Assembly (NCBI RefSeq): GCF_002099195.1
Contig: NZ_NBYX01000016.1
Location: 1 to 64,000, forward strand
From: Burkholderia puraquae
GTDB lineage: Bacteria > Pseudomonadota > Gammaproteobacteria > Burkholderiales > Burkholderiaceae
Length of the DNA: 64,000 nucleotides
Direction: 5' to 3'
A program made the position numbers and the translations under genes. Of this stretch, positions 9,965-18,008 are shown piece by piece; positions within the stretch are counted from its first letter, which is position 1; the number at the start of each line of letters is the position of its first letter. The notes below the pieces were generated by a model. The model was not told the DNA's origin and did not search any database. It saw nothing but the letters and a program-made list of their open reading frames with translations.

Positions 9965-10387
9965 TCAGCTGGCGACGATGTCGAACGAATGCGTGAGTTC
10001 GGCCGTCTTCGCGATCATGATCGACGCGGAGCAATACTTGTCGTGCGACAGGTTGATCGCGCGTTCGACCGTGGCGGGGTTCAGGTTGCGGCCGGTGACG
10101 GTGAAGTGGAAGTGCACCTTCGTGAACACCTTCGGGTCTTCGCTCGCGCGCTCGGCCTTCAGCGTGACCGAGCAGCCGCTGACTTCCTGGCGGCTCTTCT
10201 GCAGGATCAGCACGACGTCATAGGCCGTGCAGCCGCCGGTGCCGAGCAGCACCATTTCCATCGGGCGCGGCGCGAGATTGTGGCCGCCGCCTTCGGGTGC
10301 GCCATCCATCGCGACGAGGTGGCCGCTGCCGGTCTCGGCGGAAAACGCCATGCCGTCCTGGCCCATCCAGCTTACTTTGCATTCCAT
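9965..10387 (-). CDS. OsmC family protein
   Basis: A 140-residue OsmC/YhfA-like protein. The start MECKVSW at 10387 is chosen over an upstream in-frame codon (10429) because OsmC domains begin this way. The central helix segment with the conserved cysteines is visible: the first Cys in LLGTGGCTAYDVV near residue 61 and the second in KYCSASIM near 119. In OsmC/Ohr proteins such a Cys pair reduces organic peroxides, though the YhfA branch is not a proven peroxidase. A minus-strand TACAAT near 10425 could be its -10 box. The gene converges on rnpB. Confidence 0.85.
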   Translation of the reverse strand: MECKVSWMGQDGMAFSAETGSGHLVAMDGAPEGGGHNLAPRPMEMVLLGTGGCTAYDVVLILQKSRQEVSGCSVTLKAERASEDPKVFTKVHFHFTVTGRNLNPATVERAINLSHDKYCSASIMIAKTAELTHSFDIVAS

Positions 10388-10552
10388 GCTTGCACTCCAG
10401 CGTTGCCTGATTCGAATTCGATCCGGCATTGTAGCCCGCTGCGCAACGGTCGGCTGATGCGCTGCACGACGCGCGATGCGGGCGCCGCGCGCGCAGCGCG
10501 CTGGACGGCCAATTCCCCTCCGATTTTAGGGGTTTTGCTCTAGAGGAGGGTG

Positions 10553-10657
10553 ATGCCTGATCGTGCTCGTCGGGATCAGGTGATTGATTTCAAAGAGAAA
10601 AATCAAATTTTCAAACGCGCCGCCCGAAATTCCGCATTATGGTGTTTGATTTCGTAA
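10553..10657 (+). CDS. Candidate 34-codon small ORF
   Basis: A short frame begins MPDRARRDQVIDFKEK and ends with TAA at 10655-10657. It is preceded by GAGGAGGGTG at 10543-10552, a strong purine-rich site but unusually close to the ATG. The upstream CCCTCC at 10516-10521 can pair with GGAGGG at 10545-10550 and would hide this site. The composition is AT-richer than neighbouring genes. There is no recognisable domain. It may equally be non-coding leader sequence. Confidence 0.2.
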   Translation: MPDRARRDQVIDFKEKNQIFKRAARNSALWCLIS

Positions 10658-10668
10658 TGCAAATTTTC

Positions 10669-10697
10669 TTGTGGGATCGGCGACGCGTTCGTATAAT
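10669..10697 (+). promoter_or_regulatory. Sigma-70 promoter of small RNA
   Basis: TTGTGG at 10669-10674 and a perfect TATAAT at 10692-10697 are separated by 17 bp. The expected transcription start is about 10703-10705. No gene start follows; instead an RNA-like stretch and a terminator do. Confidence 0.75.
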
Positions 10698-10702
10698 GAG
10701 CC

Positions 10703-10795
10703 TCATTGGTTGTCGCGCTGCGGCAACCTCCGAATGTCTCCTCCACCCTCCTCCTATGGTGGATTAAGCCCGAACCAGCCGTTCGGGCTTTTTTT
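10703..10795 (+). ncRNA. Anti-Shine-Dalgarno small RNA candidate
   Basis: A promoter and a terminator frame about 93 nt without an ORF. The sequence can fold into three hairpins: 10708-10716 with 10720-10728 (9 bp, one G-U pair); 10742-10747 with 10758-10763 (6 bp) with loop CTCCTCCTAT; and the terminator stem. The loop of the second hairpin is a perfect anti-Shine-Dalgarno sequence, and CCTCC occurs further times at 10727-10731 and nearby. This layout resembles the betaproteobacterial toxic small RNA family that carries an anti-SD motif, as I recall it. Assignment to that family is inference and rests on architecture only. It would act by pairing with ribosome-binding sites of mRNAs. Confidence 0.7.
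10766..10795 (+). terminator. Terminator of the small RNA
   Basis: A perfect 10-bp stem (10766-10775 with 10781-10790), a 5-nt loop, and a T run from 10789 to 10795. Confidence 0.9.
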
Positions 10796-10840
10796 CGTCC
10801 CATGCAAACATCGGCGTGCGGCTTGCACGCCCTGGCATCG

Positions 10841-11146
10841 TTAGGCGGGCTGCCTTGTTGCAGGCTGCGCGGTCGCACCGGATGGTGTGGCGCGCGAGCG
10901 TGTGTCGGGTGCCGGCGCGTGGACGGCCGACGCCTGGCCGTGGCTGCGTGCGCAGAAGTGGCGGACACGTTCGCGTACCGCGCGCAGGCGGGCGACGCGA
11001 TCGTCTGCATGGGCAGTGCGGGCTTCGGCAAGGCGCGTATCGAGCGCGTCGAGCTTGGCTTCGCAGTCGGTGCGGGCGGCGACGGCAGGCGTCGCGGCAG
11101 CCAGCAGTGCGGCCGCGAGGAGGGGCGTAAGTCGTTGATTCATCAT
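10841..11146 (-). CDS. Small exported protein, DUF1090-like
   Basis: A 101-residue protein with a typical signal peptide (MMNQRLTPLLAAALLAAATPAVA, cleavage after about residue 23). The mature part starts with a Cys (DCEAKLDALDTRL), has a charged helical stretch rich in Arg, Glu and Ala, and a second Cys near residue 64. This pattern resembles the periplasmic DUF1090/YqjC family, whose function is not established; the assignment is tentative. The last 35 residues are Pro/Ala/Ser-rich and look disordered. No clear ribosome-binding site is seen, and the Met at residue 2 is an alternative start. It converges on the small RNA. Confidence 0.6.
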   Translation of the reverse strand: MMNQRLTPLLAAALLAAATPAVAARTDCEAKLDALDTRLAEARTAHADDRVARLRAVRERVRHFCARSHGQASAVHAPAPDTRSRATPSGATAQPATRQPA

Positions 11147-11306
11147 GCTTGTTTGTTGTTTTCCAGATTCGGCCGGTCTGGCGCGGCAAGGTCATGTGCC
11201 GCGCGTCGATGGGTGCCTCCCCGGGCGCTCGGTTCGCCTGGCTTGTCGGGGCACGAACGGATTTTGGCCCATTTCGGCCGCCGTGGGCACGGGACGTGGA
11301 TTCTCT

Positions 11307-11336
11307 TTGACCGCCTGTCCGTATTTCCTTTATAAT
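11307..11336 (+). promoter_or_regulatory. Promoter of rplM-rpsI
   Basis: TTGACC at 11307-11312 and TATAAT at 11331-11336 with an 18-bp spacer. They imply a leader of about 115 nt before rplM, containing a run of seven T shortly before the start codon. Confidence 0.8.
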
Positions 11337-11457
11337 TCAGGGCTTTTCCGCATTCATGCCCACGGAAAAAGAACAGGGAGAGCCTGCACCGCGCCTCGAA
11401 GCGCACACAGACAAGCAGGAAGAACACATCGGGCAAAGCAATTTTTTTGGATCGATC

Positions 11458-11886
11458 ATGAAGACGTTTTCCGCAAAAGCCCATGAGGTGACGCGCGAAT
11501 GGTACGTGATTGACGCGACGGATAAGGTTCTCGGCCGTGTTGCCAGCGAAGTGGCACGCCGTCTGCGCGGCAAGCACAAGCCTGAGTTCACCCCGCACGT
11601 CGACACTGGTGATTTCATCATCATCATCAACGCAAGCAAGTTGAAGGTCACGGGCAACAAGACTCTGGACAAGAAGTACTACCGTCACTCGGGCTACCCG
11701 GGCGGTATCTATGAAACGACGTTCGGCAAGATGCAAGAACGCTTCCCGGGCCGCGCGCTCGAGAAGGCGGTCAAGGGCATGCTGCCGAAGGGCCCGCTCG
11801 GCTACGCGATGATCAAGAAGCTGAAGGTCTACGCAGAAGCGACGCATCCGCACTCGGCTCAACAGCCGAAGGCGCTCGAGATCTAA
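11458..11886 (+). CDS. rplM: 50S ribosomal protein L13
   Basis: A 142-residue L13, an early-assembly protein of the large subunit. It starts [11 protein letters not shown] and carries the family segments [17 protein letters not shown] and [11 protein letters not shown] near residue 103. The in-frame ATG at 11356 lies inside the leader and is not used, since the standard length and N-terminus match 11458. It is the first gene of a two-gene operon with rpsI, 10 nt apart. Confidence 0.98.
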
Positions 11887-11896
11887 GGGGACCCAC

Positions 11897-12289
11897 ATGA
11901 TCGGTAACTGGAACTACGGTACGGGCCGCCGCAAGAGCGCAGTCGCACGTGTCTTCATCAAGGCTGGCAAGGGCGACATCATCGTCAACGGCAAGCCCAT
12001 CGCTGACTACTTCTCGCGCGAAACGTCGCTGATGATCGTGCGTCAACCGCTGGAACTCACGAACCACGGCCAGACGTTCGACATCAAGGTCAACGTCAAT
12101 GGCGGCGGCGAAACGGGTCAGGCAGGTGCAGTGCGCCACGGCATCACCCGTGCACTGATCGACTACGATGCGACGCTGAAGCCGTCGCTGTCGAGCGCAG
12201 GCTTCGTCACGCGCGATGCGCGTGAAGTCGAGCGTAAGAAGGTCGGTCTGCGCAAGGCACGCCGCGCCAAGCAGTTCTCGAAGCGTTAA
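11897..12289 (+). CDS. rpsI: 30S ribosomal protein S9
   Basis: A 130-residue S9, whose basic C-terminal tail reaches the P-site tRNA. The start MIGNWNYGTGRRKSAVARVF and the tail ending RAKQFSKR are diagnostic. AAGGGGACC precedes the ATG. It is co-transcribed with rplM and is followed by an intrinsic terminator. Confidence 0.98.
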   Translation: MIGNWNYGTGRRKSAVARVFIKAGKGDIIVNGKPIADYFSRETSLMIVRQPLELTNHGQTFDIKVNVNGGGETGQAGAVRHGITRALIDYDATLKPSLSSAGFVTRDAREVERKKVGLRKARRAKQFSKR

Positions 12290-12334
12290 TTCCGCTTCAT
12301 GGCCTCGCCGCTCCCGGGCGGCGTCCGCCGGAAA

Positions 12335-12365
12335 AACCGCCAGCTTTCGCGCTGGCGGTTTTTTT
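12335..12365 (+). terminator. Terminator after rpsI
   Basis: A 10-bp stem (12335-12344 with 12351-12360), 6-nt loop, and seven T in total at the end of the stem and after it. Confidence 0.9.
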
Positions 12366-12506
12366 ATGCCCGCTTCCAGGCGCGTGCTGCCGCGGCCGCG
12401 CGGGCGCGTTTGACGAAATCGACAAGAACCTATTGATTTCATGGACTTCAGCACGATCTTCTGATCGGCCCTACAATAGCGGCTAAAGCTTTTTGGAGAG
12501 TTCGCA

Positions 12507-12878
12507 ATGAACGCTGTTACCGAATCCGCAGCAACGACGGCCGAAATGCCGGTTCCGTTCGTCTTCACCGACGCCGCAGCCGACAAGGTCAAGCAACTGA
12601 TCGACGAAGAGGGCAATCCCGACCTGAAGCTGCGCGTGTTCGTGCAGGGCGGCGGCTGCTCCGGCTTCCAGTATGGCTTCACGTTCGACGAGGAAGTCAA
12701 CGAGGACGACACCGTGATGAACAAGAACGGCGTCCAGCTCCTGATCGACTCGATGAGCTACCAATACCTGGTCGGCGCCGAGATCGACTACAAGGACGAC
12801 CTCAACGGCGCCCAGTTCGTGATCAAGAACCCGAACGCGTCCACCACCTGCGGGTGCGGCTCGTCGTTCTCGGTTTGA
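12507..12878 (+). CDS. erpA: Iron-sulfur cluster insertion protein ErpA
   Basis: A 123-residue A-type iron-sulfur carrier that delivers clusters to target enzymes. The three conserved cysteines are visible: one in GGGCSGFQYGF near residue 50, and the pair in TTCGCGSSFSV at the C-terminus. The N-terminal ~18 residues (ending AEMPVPFVFT) and overall sequence favour ErpA over IscA. GGAGAG lies at the right distance before the ATG. It stands alone between two terminators. Confidence 0.93.
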   Translation: MNAVTESAATTAEMPVPFVFTDAAADKVKQLIDEEGNPDLKLRVFVQGGGCSGFQYGFTFDEEVNEDDTVMNKNGVQLLIDSMSYQYLVGAEIDYKDDLNGAQFVIKNPNASTTCGCGSSFSV

Positions 12879-12912
12879 GCGCACGGCAGGTTCGCGCCGG
12901 TTCGCCGGAATG

Positions 12913-12942
12913 AAAAACGGGGCTTCATGCCCCGTTTTTTTT
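12913..12942 (+). terminator. Terminator after erpA
   Basis: A 7-bp GC stem (12917-12923 with 12929-12935) with flanking A run and a run of eight T; it can also serve the convergent anmK transcript. Confidence 0.85.
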
Positions 12943-12986
12943 ATGCGCGCGCGCAATGTGGCGCCCGCTGCGCGGCGGCTATCGCG

Positions 12987-14147
12987 TCAGCGCGGATATA
13001 GCGCGCCGAGCACGCGATTGCCGGCCGCACCGGTGACCGTTGCGAGATTGCCGGGCTGGCGTGCGGTGAAACGGTACGCAAGCCATGCGAACGCGAGCGC
13101 CTCGACCTGCTGAGGCGGCACGCCGAGCGCGGCCGTCGTATCGACCGTGGCCGGCACGCCTGCCTCGCGCAGCGCGTGCCGGAGCGCGTCGAGCAGCACC
13201 GGATTGCGTGCGCCGCCGCCGCATACGAACACGGCCTTGCAGCCCGCTGCGTGCTGTGCGATCTCGCGAGCGATCGACACGGCGGTGAGCGCGGTGAGGG
13301 TCGCCTGCACGTCCTCCGGCGCGACCTGCGCGAACGCGGCGAGCTTCGCGTCGAGCCAGGCGGGATTGAACAGGTCGCGCCCGGTGCTTTTCGGCGGCAG
13401 GGCGGCGAAATACGGCTCGTCGAGCAGCATGTCGAGCAGCGGCGCATGCACGGTGCCGCGCGCGGCGAACTTGCCGCCGTCGTCGTAGGGCTTGCCCAGA
13501 TGACGGGTCGCCCATTCGTCGAGCAGCGCGTTCGCGGGGCCGCAGTCGAAGCCGCGCACGTCGCCGCGCTTCTCGTTCATGTCGCCGGGCAGGATCGTGA
13601 TGTTGCTGATTCCGCCAAGATTGCAGACGACGCGCGTCTCGCCCGGCGCGCCGAACACCGTGGCATGGAAGGCTGGCGCAAGCGGTGCGCCGTGGCCGCC
13701 CGCGGAGACATCGCGGCTGCGGAAATCGGCGATCACGTCGACCTGGGTCAACTCGGCGAGCAGTGCCGGGTTGTTGATCTGCCGCGTATAGCCGCGCTCG
13801 GGGCGATGGCGCACGGTCTGGCCGTGCACGCCGATCGCGCGGATCTCGTCGCGCGACAGCCCGGCGGTGCGCTGCAATTCGTGGCAGCACACCGCGTAGC
13901 GCGTGACGAGCGCGTTCGCCGCGAGCGATTCGCGGTCGATCTCGTCGTCGCCGGGCTGCTGCAGCGCGAACAGCGCGTCGCGCAGCGATTGCGCGAAGCC
14001 GACGAACGCTTCCGCGAGCACGACCGGCGCGCGGCCGGCCTCGAAACGCACGGCGACGCCATCGACGCCGTCCATGCTGGTTCCCGACATCAGCCCGAAG
14101 TAGATGCCGTCGGCCGGATGGGCGTTTTGCGGCTGTCGTTGCGGCAC
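12987..14147 (-). CDS. anmK: Anhydro-N-acetylmuramic acid kinase
   Basis: AnmK cleaves and phosphorylates 1,6-anhydro-MurNAc to MurNAc-6-phosphate in cell-wall recycling. The 386-residue protein has the family start FGLMSGTSMDGVDG near residue 18, the VHGQTVRHRP segment near 110, NLGGISN near 195 and a GGGARNP segment near 310. The start codon is GTG, supported by an AGGAGG 7 nt upstream on the minus strand. Upstream, divergent, lies tyrS. Confidence 0.95.
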   Translation of the reverse strand: MPQRQPQNAHPADGIYFGLMSGTSMDGVDGVAVRFEAGRAPVVLAEAFVGFAQSLRDALFALQQPGDDEIDRESLAANALVTRYAVCCHELQRTAGLSRDEIRAIGVHGQTVRHRPERGYTRQINNPALLAELTQVDVIADFRSRDVSAGGHGAPLAPAFHATVFGAPGETRVVCNLGGISNITILPGDMNEKRGDVRGFDCGPANALLDEWATRHLGKPYDDGGKFAARGTVHAPLLDMLLDEPYFAALPPKSTGRDLFNPAWLDAKLAAFAQVAPEDVQATLTALTAVSIAREIAQHAAGCKAVFVCGGGARNPVLLDALRHALREAGVPATVDTTAALGVPPQQVEALAFAWLAYRFTARQPGNLATVTGAAGNRVLGALYPR

Positions 14148-14289
14148 GTTGGGTCCTCCTGGATCGTGCGGCGCGGGCCGGTGCCACGCGCCTTGCGCCC
14201 GATTATCCGCGCAACCTGACGCGCCGTTAAGCGATGCGCGCGCAAGTTATGGGAAAATCCCTGTTTTTGCGACATTCTTCCTGGCACCG

Positions 14290-15531
14290 ATGAGCACCGA
14301 ACCCAGTTCCAAGCCTGTTTTCCCGATCACCGACGAAGTCCGGCATGCGCTCGCCGTCACGAAGCGCGGCGTCGACGAGCTGCTGATCGAGGAAGAGTTC
14401 GCGCAGAAGCTCGCGCGCAGCGCGGCCACCGGCACGCCGCTGCGCATCAAGCTCGGTCTCGACCCGACCGCGCCCGACATCCACATCGGCCATACGGTCG
14501 TGCTGAACAAGATGCGTCAGCTGCAGGATCTCGGCCACACGGTGATCTTCCTGATCGGCGATTTCACGTCGCTGATCGGCGATCCGTCGGGCCGCAACGC
14601 GACGCGTCCGCCGCTCACGCGTGAGCAGATCGAATCGAACGCGAAGACCTACTTCGAGCAGGCCGCGCTCGTGCTCGATCGCGCCAAGACCGAGATCCGC
14701 TACAACAGCGAATGGTCGATGCCGCTCGGCGCGGACGGGATGATCAAGCTCGCGTCGCGCTACACGGTCGCGCGGATCCTCGAACGCGAGGATTTCACGA
14801 AGCGCTTCCAGGGCGGGGTGCCGATCTCGATCCACGAATTCCTGTACCCGCTGATGCAGGGCTACGATTCGGTCGCGCTGAACGCCGATCTCGAGCTCGG
14901 CGGCACCGACCAGAAGTTCAACCTGCTGGTCGGCCGCGAACTGCAGAAGCAGTACGGTCAGGAACAGCAGTGCATTCTCACGATGCCGCTGCTCGAAGGC
15001 CTCGACGGTGTCGAGAAGATGTCGAAGTCGAAGGGCAACTACGTCGGCATCAGCGAGAAGCCGACCGACATGTTCGGCAAGCTGATGAGCATCTCGGACA
15101 CGCTGATGTGGCGTTACTTCGAACTGCTGTCGTTCCGCCCGATGGACGAGATCGCCGGCTTCAAGCGCGAGATCGAGGGCGGCCGCAACCCGCGCGACTT
15201 CAAGGTGCTGCTCGCGCAGGAAATCGTCGCGCGGTTCCACTCGCAGGCCGAGGCCGAGCGTGCGCTCGAAGATTTCAACCACCGCGCGAAGGGCGGCGTG
15301 CCGGACGACATTCCGTCGGTCACGCTCGCGGGCGCGCCGCTCGCGATCGGCCAGTTGCTGAAGCAGGCCGGTCTCGTGCCGTCGACGAGCGAGGCACTGC
15401 GCAACATCGAGCAGGGCGGCGTGAAGATCGATGGCGCGACCGTGTCGGACAAGGGCCTGAAGGTCGAAGCCGGCGAGTTCGTCGTGCAGGTCGGCAAGCG
15501 CCGCTTCGCGCGCGTCACGCTGACCGCATGA
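14290..15531 (+). CDS. tyrS: Tyrosyl-tRNA synthetase
   Basis: TyrRS charges tRNA-Tyr in the cytosol. The 413-residue protein shows the class I HIGH motif (DIHIGHTVVLNKM near residue 60), the KMSKS loop (EKMSKSKGNYVG near 243) and a C-terminal S4 RNA-binding domain (about 345-413). The start MSTEPSSKP at 14290 is preferred over an in-frame upstream ATG at 14104 that runs through the anmK promoter region. It overlaps dtd by 4 nt (ATGA), so the two are translationally coupled. Confidence 0.97.
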   Translation: MSTEPSSKPVFPITDEVRHALAVTKRGVDELLIEEEFAQKLARSAATGTPLRIKLGLDPTAPDIHIGHTVVLNKMRQLQDLGHTVIFLIGDFTSLIGDPSGRNATRPPLTREQIESNAKTYFEQAALVLDRAKTEIRYNSEWSMPLGADGMIKLASRYTVARILEREDFTKRFQGGVPISIHEFLYPLMQGYDSVALNADLELGGTDQKFNLLVGRELQKQYGQEQQCILTMPLLEGLDGVEKMSKSKGNYVGISEKPTDMFGKLMSISDTLMWRYFELLSFRPMDEIAGFKREIEGGRNPRDFKVLLAQEIVARFHSQAEAERALEDFNHRAKGGVPDDIPSVTLAGAPLAIGQLLKQAGLVPSTSEALRNIEQGGVKIDGATVSDKGLKVEAGEFVVQVGKRRFARVTLTA

Positions 15532-15986
15532 TCGCGCTGATCCAGCGCGTGAAGCGCGCCGACGTGCGCGTCGGCGACCGCACGACGGGCGAGATCGGCG
15601 CGGGCCTGCTCGCGCTCGTCTGCGCGGAGCGCGGCGACACCGACGCAGCGGCCGACAAGCTGCTCGCGAAGATGCTCGGCTACCGCGTGTTCAGCGACTC
15701 CGCCGGCAAGATGAACCTGCCGGTGTCGAATATCGACGGCGAGGGCCGCGCGGGCGGCCTGCTGCTCGTGTCGCAGTTCACGCTGGCGGCCGATACCAAC
15801 AGTGGGCTGCGTCCGAGCTTCACGCCGGCCGCGCCGCCCGATGAAGGCGCGCGGCTGTTCGACTATTTCGTCGCGGCCGCACGTGCACGCCATCCGGTCG
15901 TCGAGACGGGCGAGTTCGGCGCCGACATGCAGGTGTCGCTCGTCAACGACGGCCCCGTGACATTCTGGCTGCAAGTGCGGCCCTGA
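15528..15986 (+). CDS. dtd: D-aminoacyl-tRNA deacylase
   Basis: Dtd removes D-amino acids mischarged on tRNA. The 152-residue protein has the catalytic SQFTL motif near residue 81 and the Gly-cisPro motif in NDGPVTFWL near residue 142, both needed for the active site across the dimer interface. Its ATG overlaps the tyrS stop, a fitting pairing because TyrRS can mischarge D-tyrosine. A histidine phosphatase follows 23 nt later and is probably in the same operon. Confidence 0.96.
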   Translation: MIALIQRVKRADVRVGDRTTGEIGAGLLALVCAERGDTDAAADKLLAKMLGYRVFSDSAGKMNLPVSNIDGEGRAGGLLLVSQFTLAADTNSGLRPSFTPAAPPDEGARLFDYFVAAARARHPVVETGEFGADMQVSLVNDGPVTFWLQVRP

Positions 15987-16009
15987 TTCTTCCCCGGAGA
16001 CGCGCCGCG

Positions 16010-16672
16010 ATGGCCACCACGCAGATTCTTTTCATCCGCCACGGCGAGACCGCCTGGAATCGCATCAAGCGCATCCAGGGTCATATCGACATCCCGCTGG
16101 CCGACACGGGGCTCGCGCAGGCGCAAAAGCTGGCCGCGCGGCTCGCACGCGACGCGCGTGACGGTGCGCGGATCGACGCGGTCTATTCGAGCGACCTGAT
16201 GCGTGCGCAGCAGACCGCGCAGCCCTTCGCCGATACGCTCGGGTTGCCGCTGCTGCTGCGGGAAGGGCTGCGCGAACGCTCGTACGGCGCATTCCAGGGG
16301 CACGACAGCACCGAGATCGAGGCGTTGTTTCCGGACGCGTACGCGGCGTGGCAGACGCGTGATCCGGGCTTCGCGCCGGAGGGCGGCGAGTCGCAGCGTG
16401 CGTTCTATCACCGCGTGCTGCATGCGCTCGAGCCGATCGTCGCCGCGCATCCGGGTGGCCGGATCGCGTGCGTCGCGCACGGTGGCGTGCTCGACTGCGT
16501 GTACCGGTTTGCGAACGGCATCGAACTGTCGGCGCCGCGCAATTATCAGCTGCTCAACACGAGCATCAACGTCGTCGATTACGTGGATGGCCGCGCGCAG
16601 GTCGTGCAGTGGGCCGACGTGTCGCACCTGGACGCCGCAAGCGACGACGACGGGTACCGCAAGGTGCTCTAA
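16010..16672 (+). CDS. Histidine phosphatase family protein
   Basis: A 220-residue member of the phosphoglycerate-mutase-like superfamily. The phospho-histidine motif is FIRHGETAWN near residue 9, and the second catalytic His is in ACVAHGGVLDCV near residue 157. The wording is closest to the GpmB/CobC type cofactor-independent phosphatases. The substrate cannot be read from sequence. It is third in a tyrS-dtd-phosphatase run and ends convergent to the lipoprotein gene. Confidence 0.9.
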   Translation: MATTQILFIRHGETAWNRIKRIQGHIDIPLADTGLAQAQKLAARLARDARDGARIDAVYSSDLMRAQQTAQPFADTLGLPLLLREGLRERSYGAFQGHDSTEIEALFPDAYAAWQTRDPGFAPEGGESQRAFYHRVLHALEPIVAAHPGGRIACVAHGGVLDCVYRFANGIELSAPRNYQLLNTSINVVDYVDGRAQVVQWADVSHLDAASDDDGYRKVL

Positions 16673-16729
16673 GCCAGCAGTCCCGTCCGGCATGGCCGGC
16701 CGGTTTCCTTCCTGCGTGGTGTTTGCTGC

Positions 16730-17866
16730 TTACTGCGGCAGCGCGTGGCGTGTCTTGTAGTCGAGCGCGTACGCGATCTTGCCGGGCTTGTCCGCCGTGA
16801 TCGGCTGGCGCAGCTTGTCGAATTCCCCCTTGTTGTATTTCTTCCCGCCGTTGATCGCGTCCGCGCGCCCGAGGTCGGCCCCCGTCTTGCCGTCGATCAC
16901 GGGGTCGGTGGCCGCGACCATACGCGTCGACGCGTTCCAGGCCGCGTTCAGGTAGCCCGTGTCGGCCTTCGCCGGATCAGGGTCGGTTGCGCCGACGCGC
17001 GTCAGGTCATAGCTGGCGAGCGAGAACGTGCCCGGTTGCGCGCGCAGCCAGTCGGCCCAGTAGAACTCGAGGTAGTCGGTGGCTTGTGCGGGCTTGCTGT
17101 AGCCGATGTCGCGCGTGAAATAGACGAGCGAGCGGTAGCGGTCGTTCGTCATCCCGAGTGTCAGGCCGAGCCCGGTCGGCAGTTGGGCGGCCGTGATCGG
17201 CTTGCCTTCACCGTCCTTGAGTCGCAGATAGCCGCGGCTCTGCATCTGCTGCCAGAACGCGTCGCCCGAGTAGTCGCTGAGGTTGTCCTTGACGACGACG
17301 TGCACGTGCAGCGCCGGGCCACCGCCGGGCGTCTCGTAGTAGGTCGACAGGCCGTGGTGGCCATCGGTCAGGTACAGCGCATCGCCGTTCGGGCCGATCA
17401 CGACCGGGTTCAGCACCGAGCGGTCGCGGGCGTTCGCGTCGGTCGTCGTGCACGTGTAGCTCGCGGGCTCGCGCAGCACTGACCTGGCCGTGTAGCCAGC
17501 CGAAGCGATGCCGCCGAGGCCTTCGTCCGCGCAGAAGTCGTCGAATTTCTTGTCGGGCTGCAGTTCGTAGCGGCCGAGCTTGTAGTAGATCTGGTCGTAG
17601 CCGATCGCGCCTTGCGTCGGATGGAGGTCGCCGAGCGTTACGTCGATCAGGTCGCCCGCGCGAGCGGCTTTCCACTTGCCCGGTTGCGGCGTGACGGTGG
17701 CGGGCGGCGTTGGGGCTGGCGTGGCCGGGGTGCCGCCGGGTGACGGTTGCGCGTCCGAGCGCGCGACGGCGGCGATATCGTCGCCGCCGCAGGCGGTGAG
17801 GGCGAAGACGGCGGACAGGCTGGCGGCAAGGGCGAAACGAATCGGCAGGCGTGGCATCGCGGGCAT
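16730..17866 (-). CDS. Exported lipoprotein with ParB/sulfiredoxin-like domain
   Basis: A protein of about 378 residues with a short signal peptide ending in a lipobox (FALTACGG, modified Cys near residue 25), followed by a Pro/Thr/Ala-rich spacer and a globular domain. The domain contains IDVTLGDLHPTQGAIGYDQ and LYLTDGHHGLSTYY, which resemble the ParB-like/Srx nuclease fold (ParBc_2-like). That family name is from memory, and no partition role is implied. The lipobox places it in the envelope, so the substrate is unlikely to be cytosolic DNA. A GTG at 17926 gives a 20-residue longer form; Met at 17857 a 3-residue shorter one. None has a good ribosome-binding site. Confidence 0.65.
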   Translation of the reverse strand: MPAMPRLPIRFALAASLSAVFALTACGGDDIAAVARSDAQPSPGGTPATPAPTPPATVTPQPGKWKAARAGDLIDVTLGDLHPTQGAIGYDQIYYKLGRYELQPDKKFDDFCADEGLGGIASAGYTARSVLREPASYTCTTTDANARDRSVLNPVVIGPNGDALYLTDGHHGLSTYYETPGGGPALHVHVVVKDNLSDYSGDAFWQQMQSRGYLRLKDGEGKPITAAQLPTGLGLTLGMTNDRYRSLVYFTRDIGYSKPAQATDYLEFYWADWLRAQPGTFSLASYDLTRVGATDPDPAKADTGYLNAAWNASTRMVAATDPVIDGKTGADLGRADAINGGKKYNKGEFDKLRQPITADKPGKIAYALDYKTRHALPQ

Positions 17867-18008
17867 CGGGTGTCGGTCGGGTTGGCAGGACGCCACGCGG
17901 GTCACGGCGGGCGGGACGTACGGCACGTGCGGCCGTGCGCGGGTGCAAGCCCGTCAGCTTGTCACAGGTATTTGACAGTAAATTGAAATGATAAGAGGAA
18001 GCGGATCG

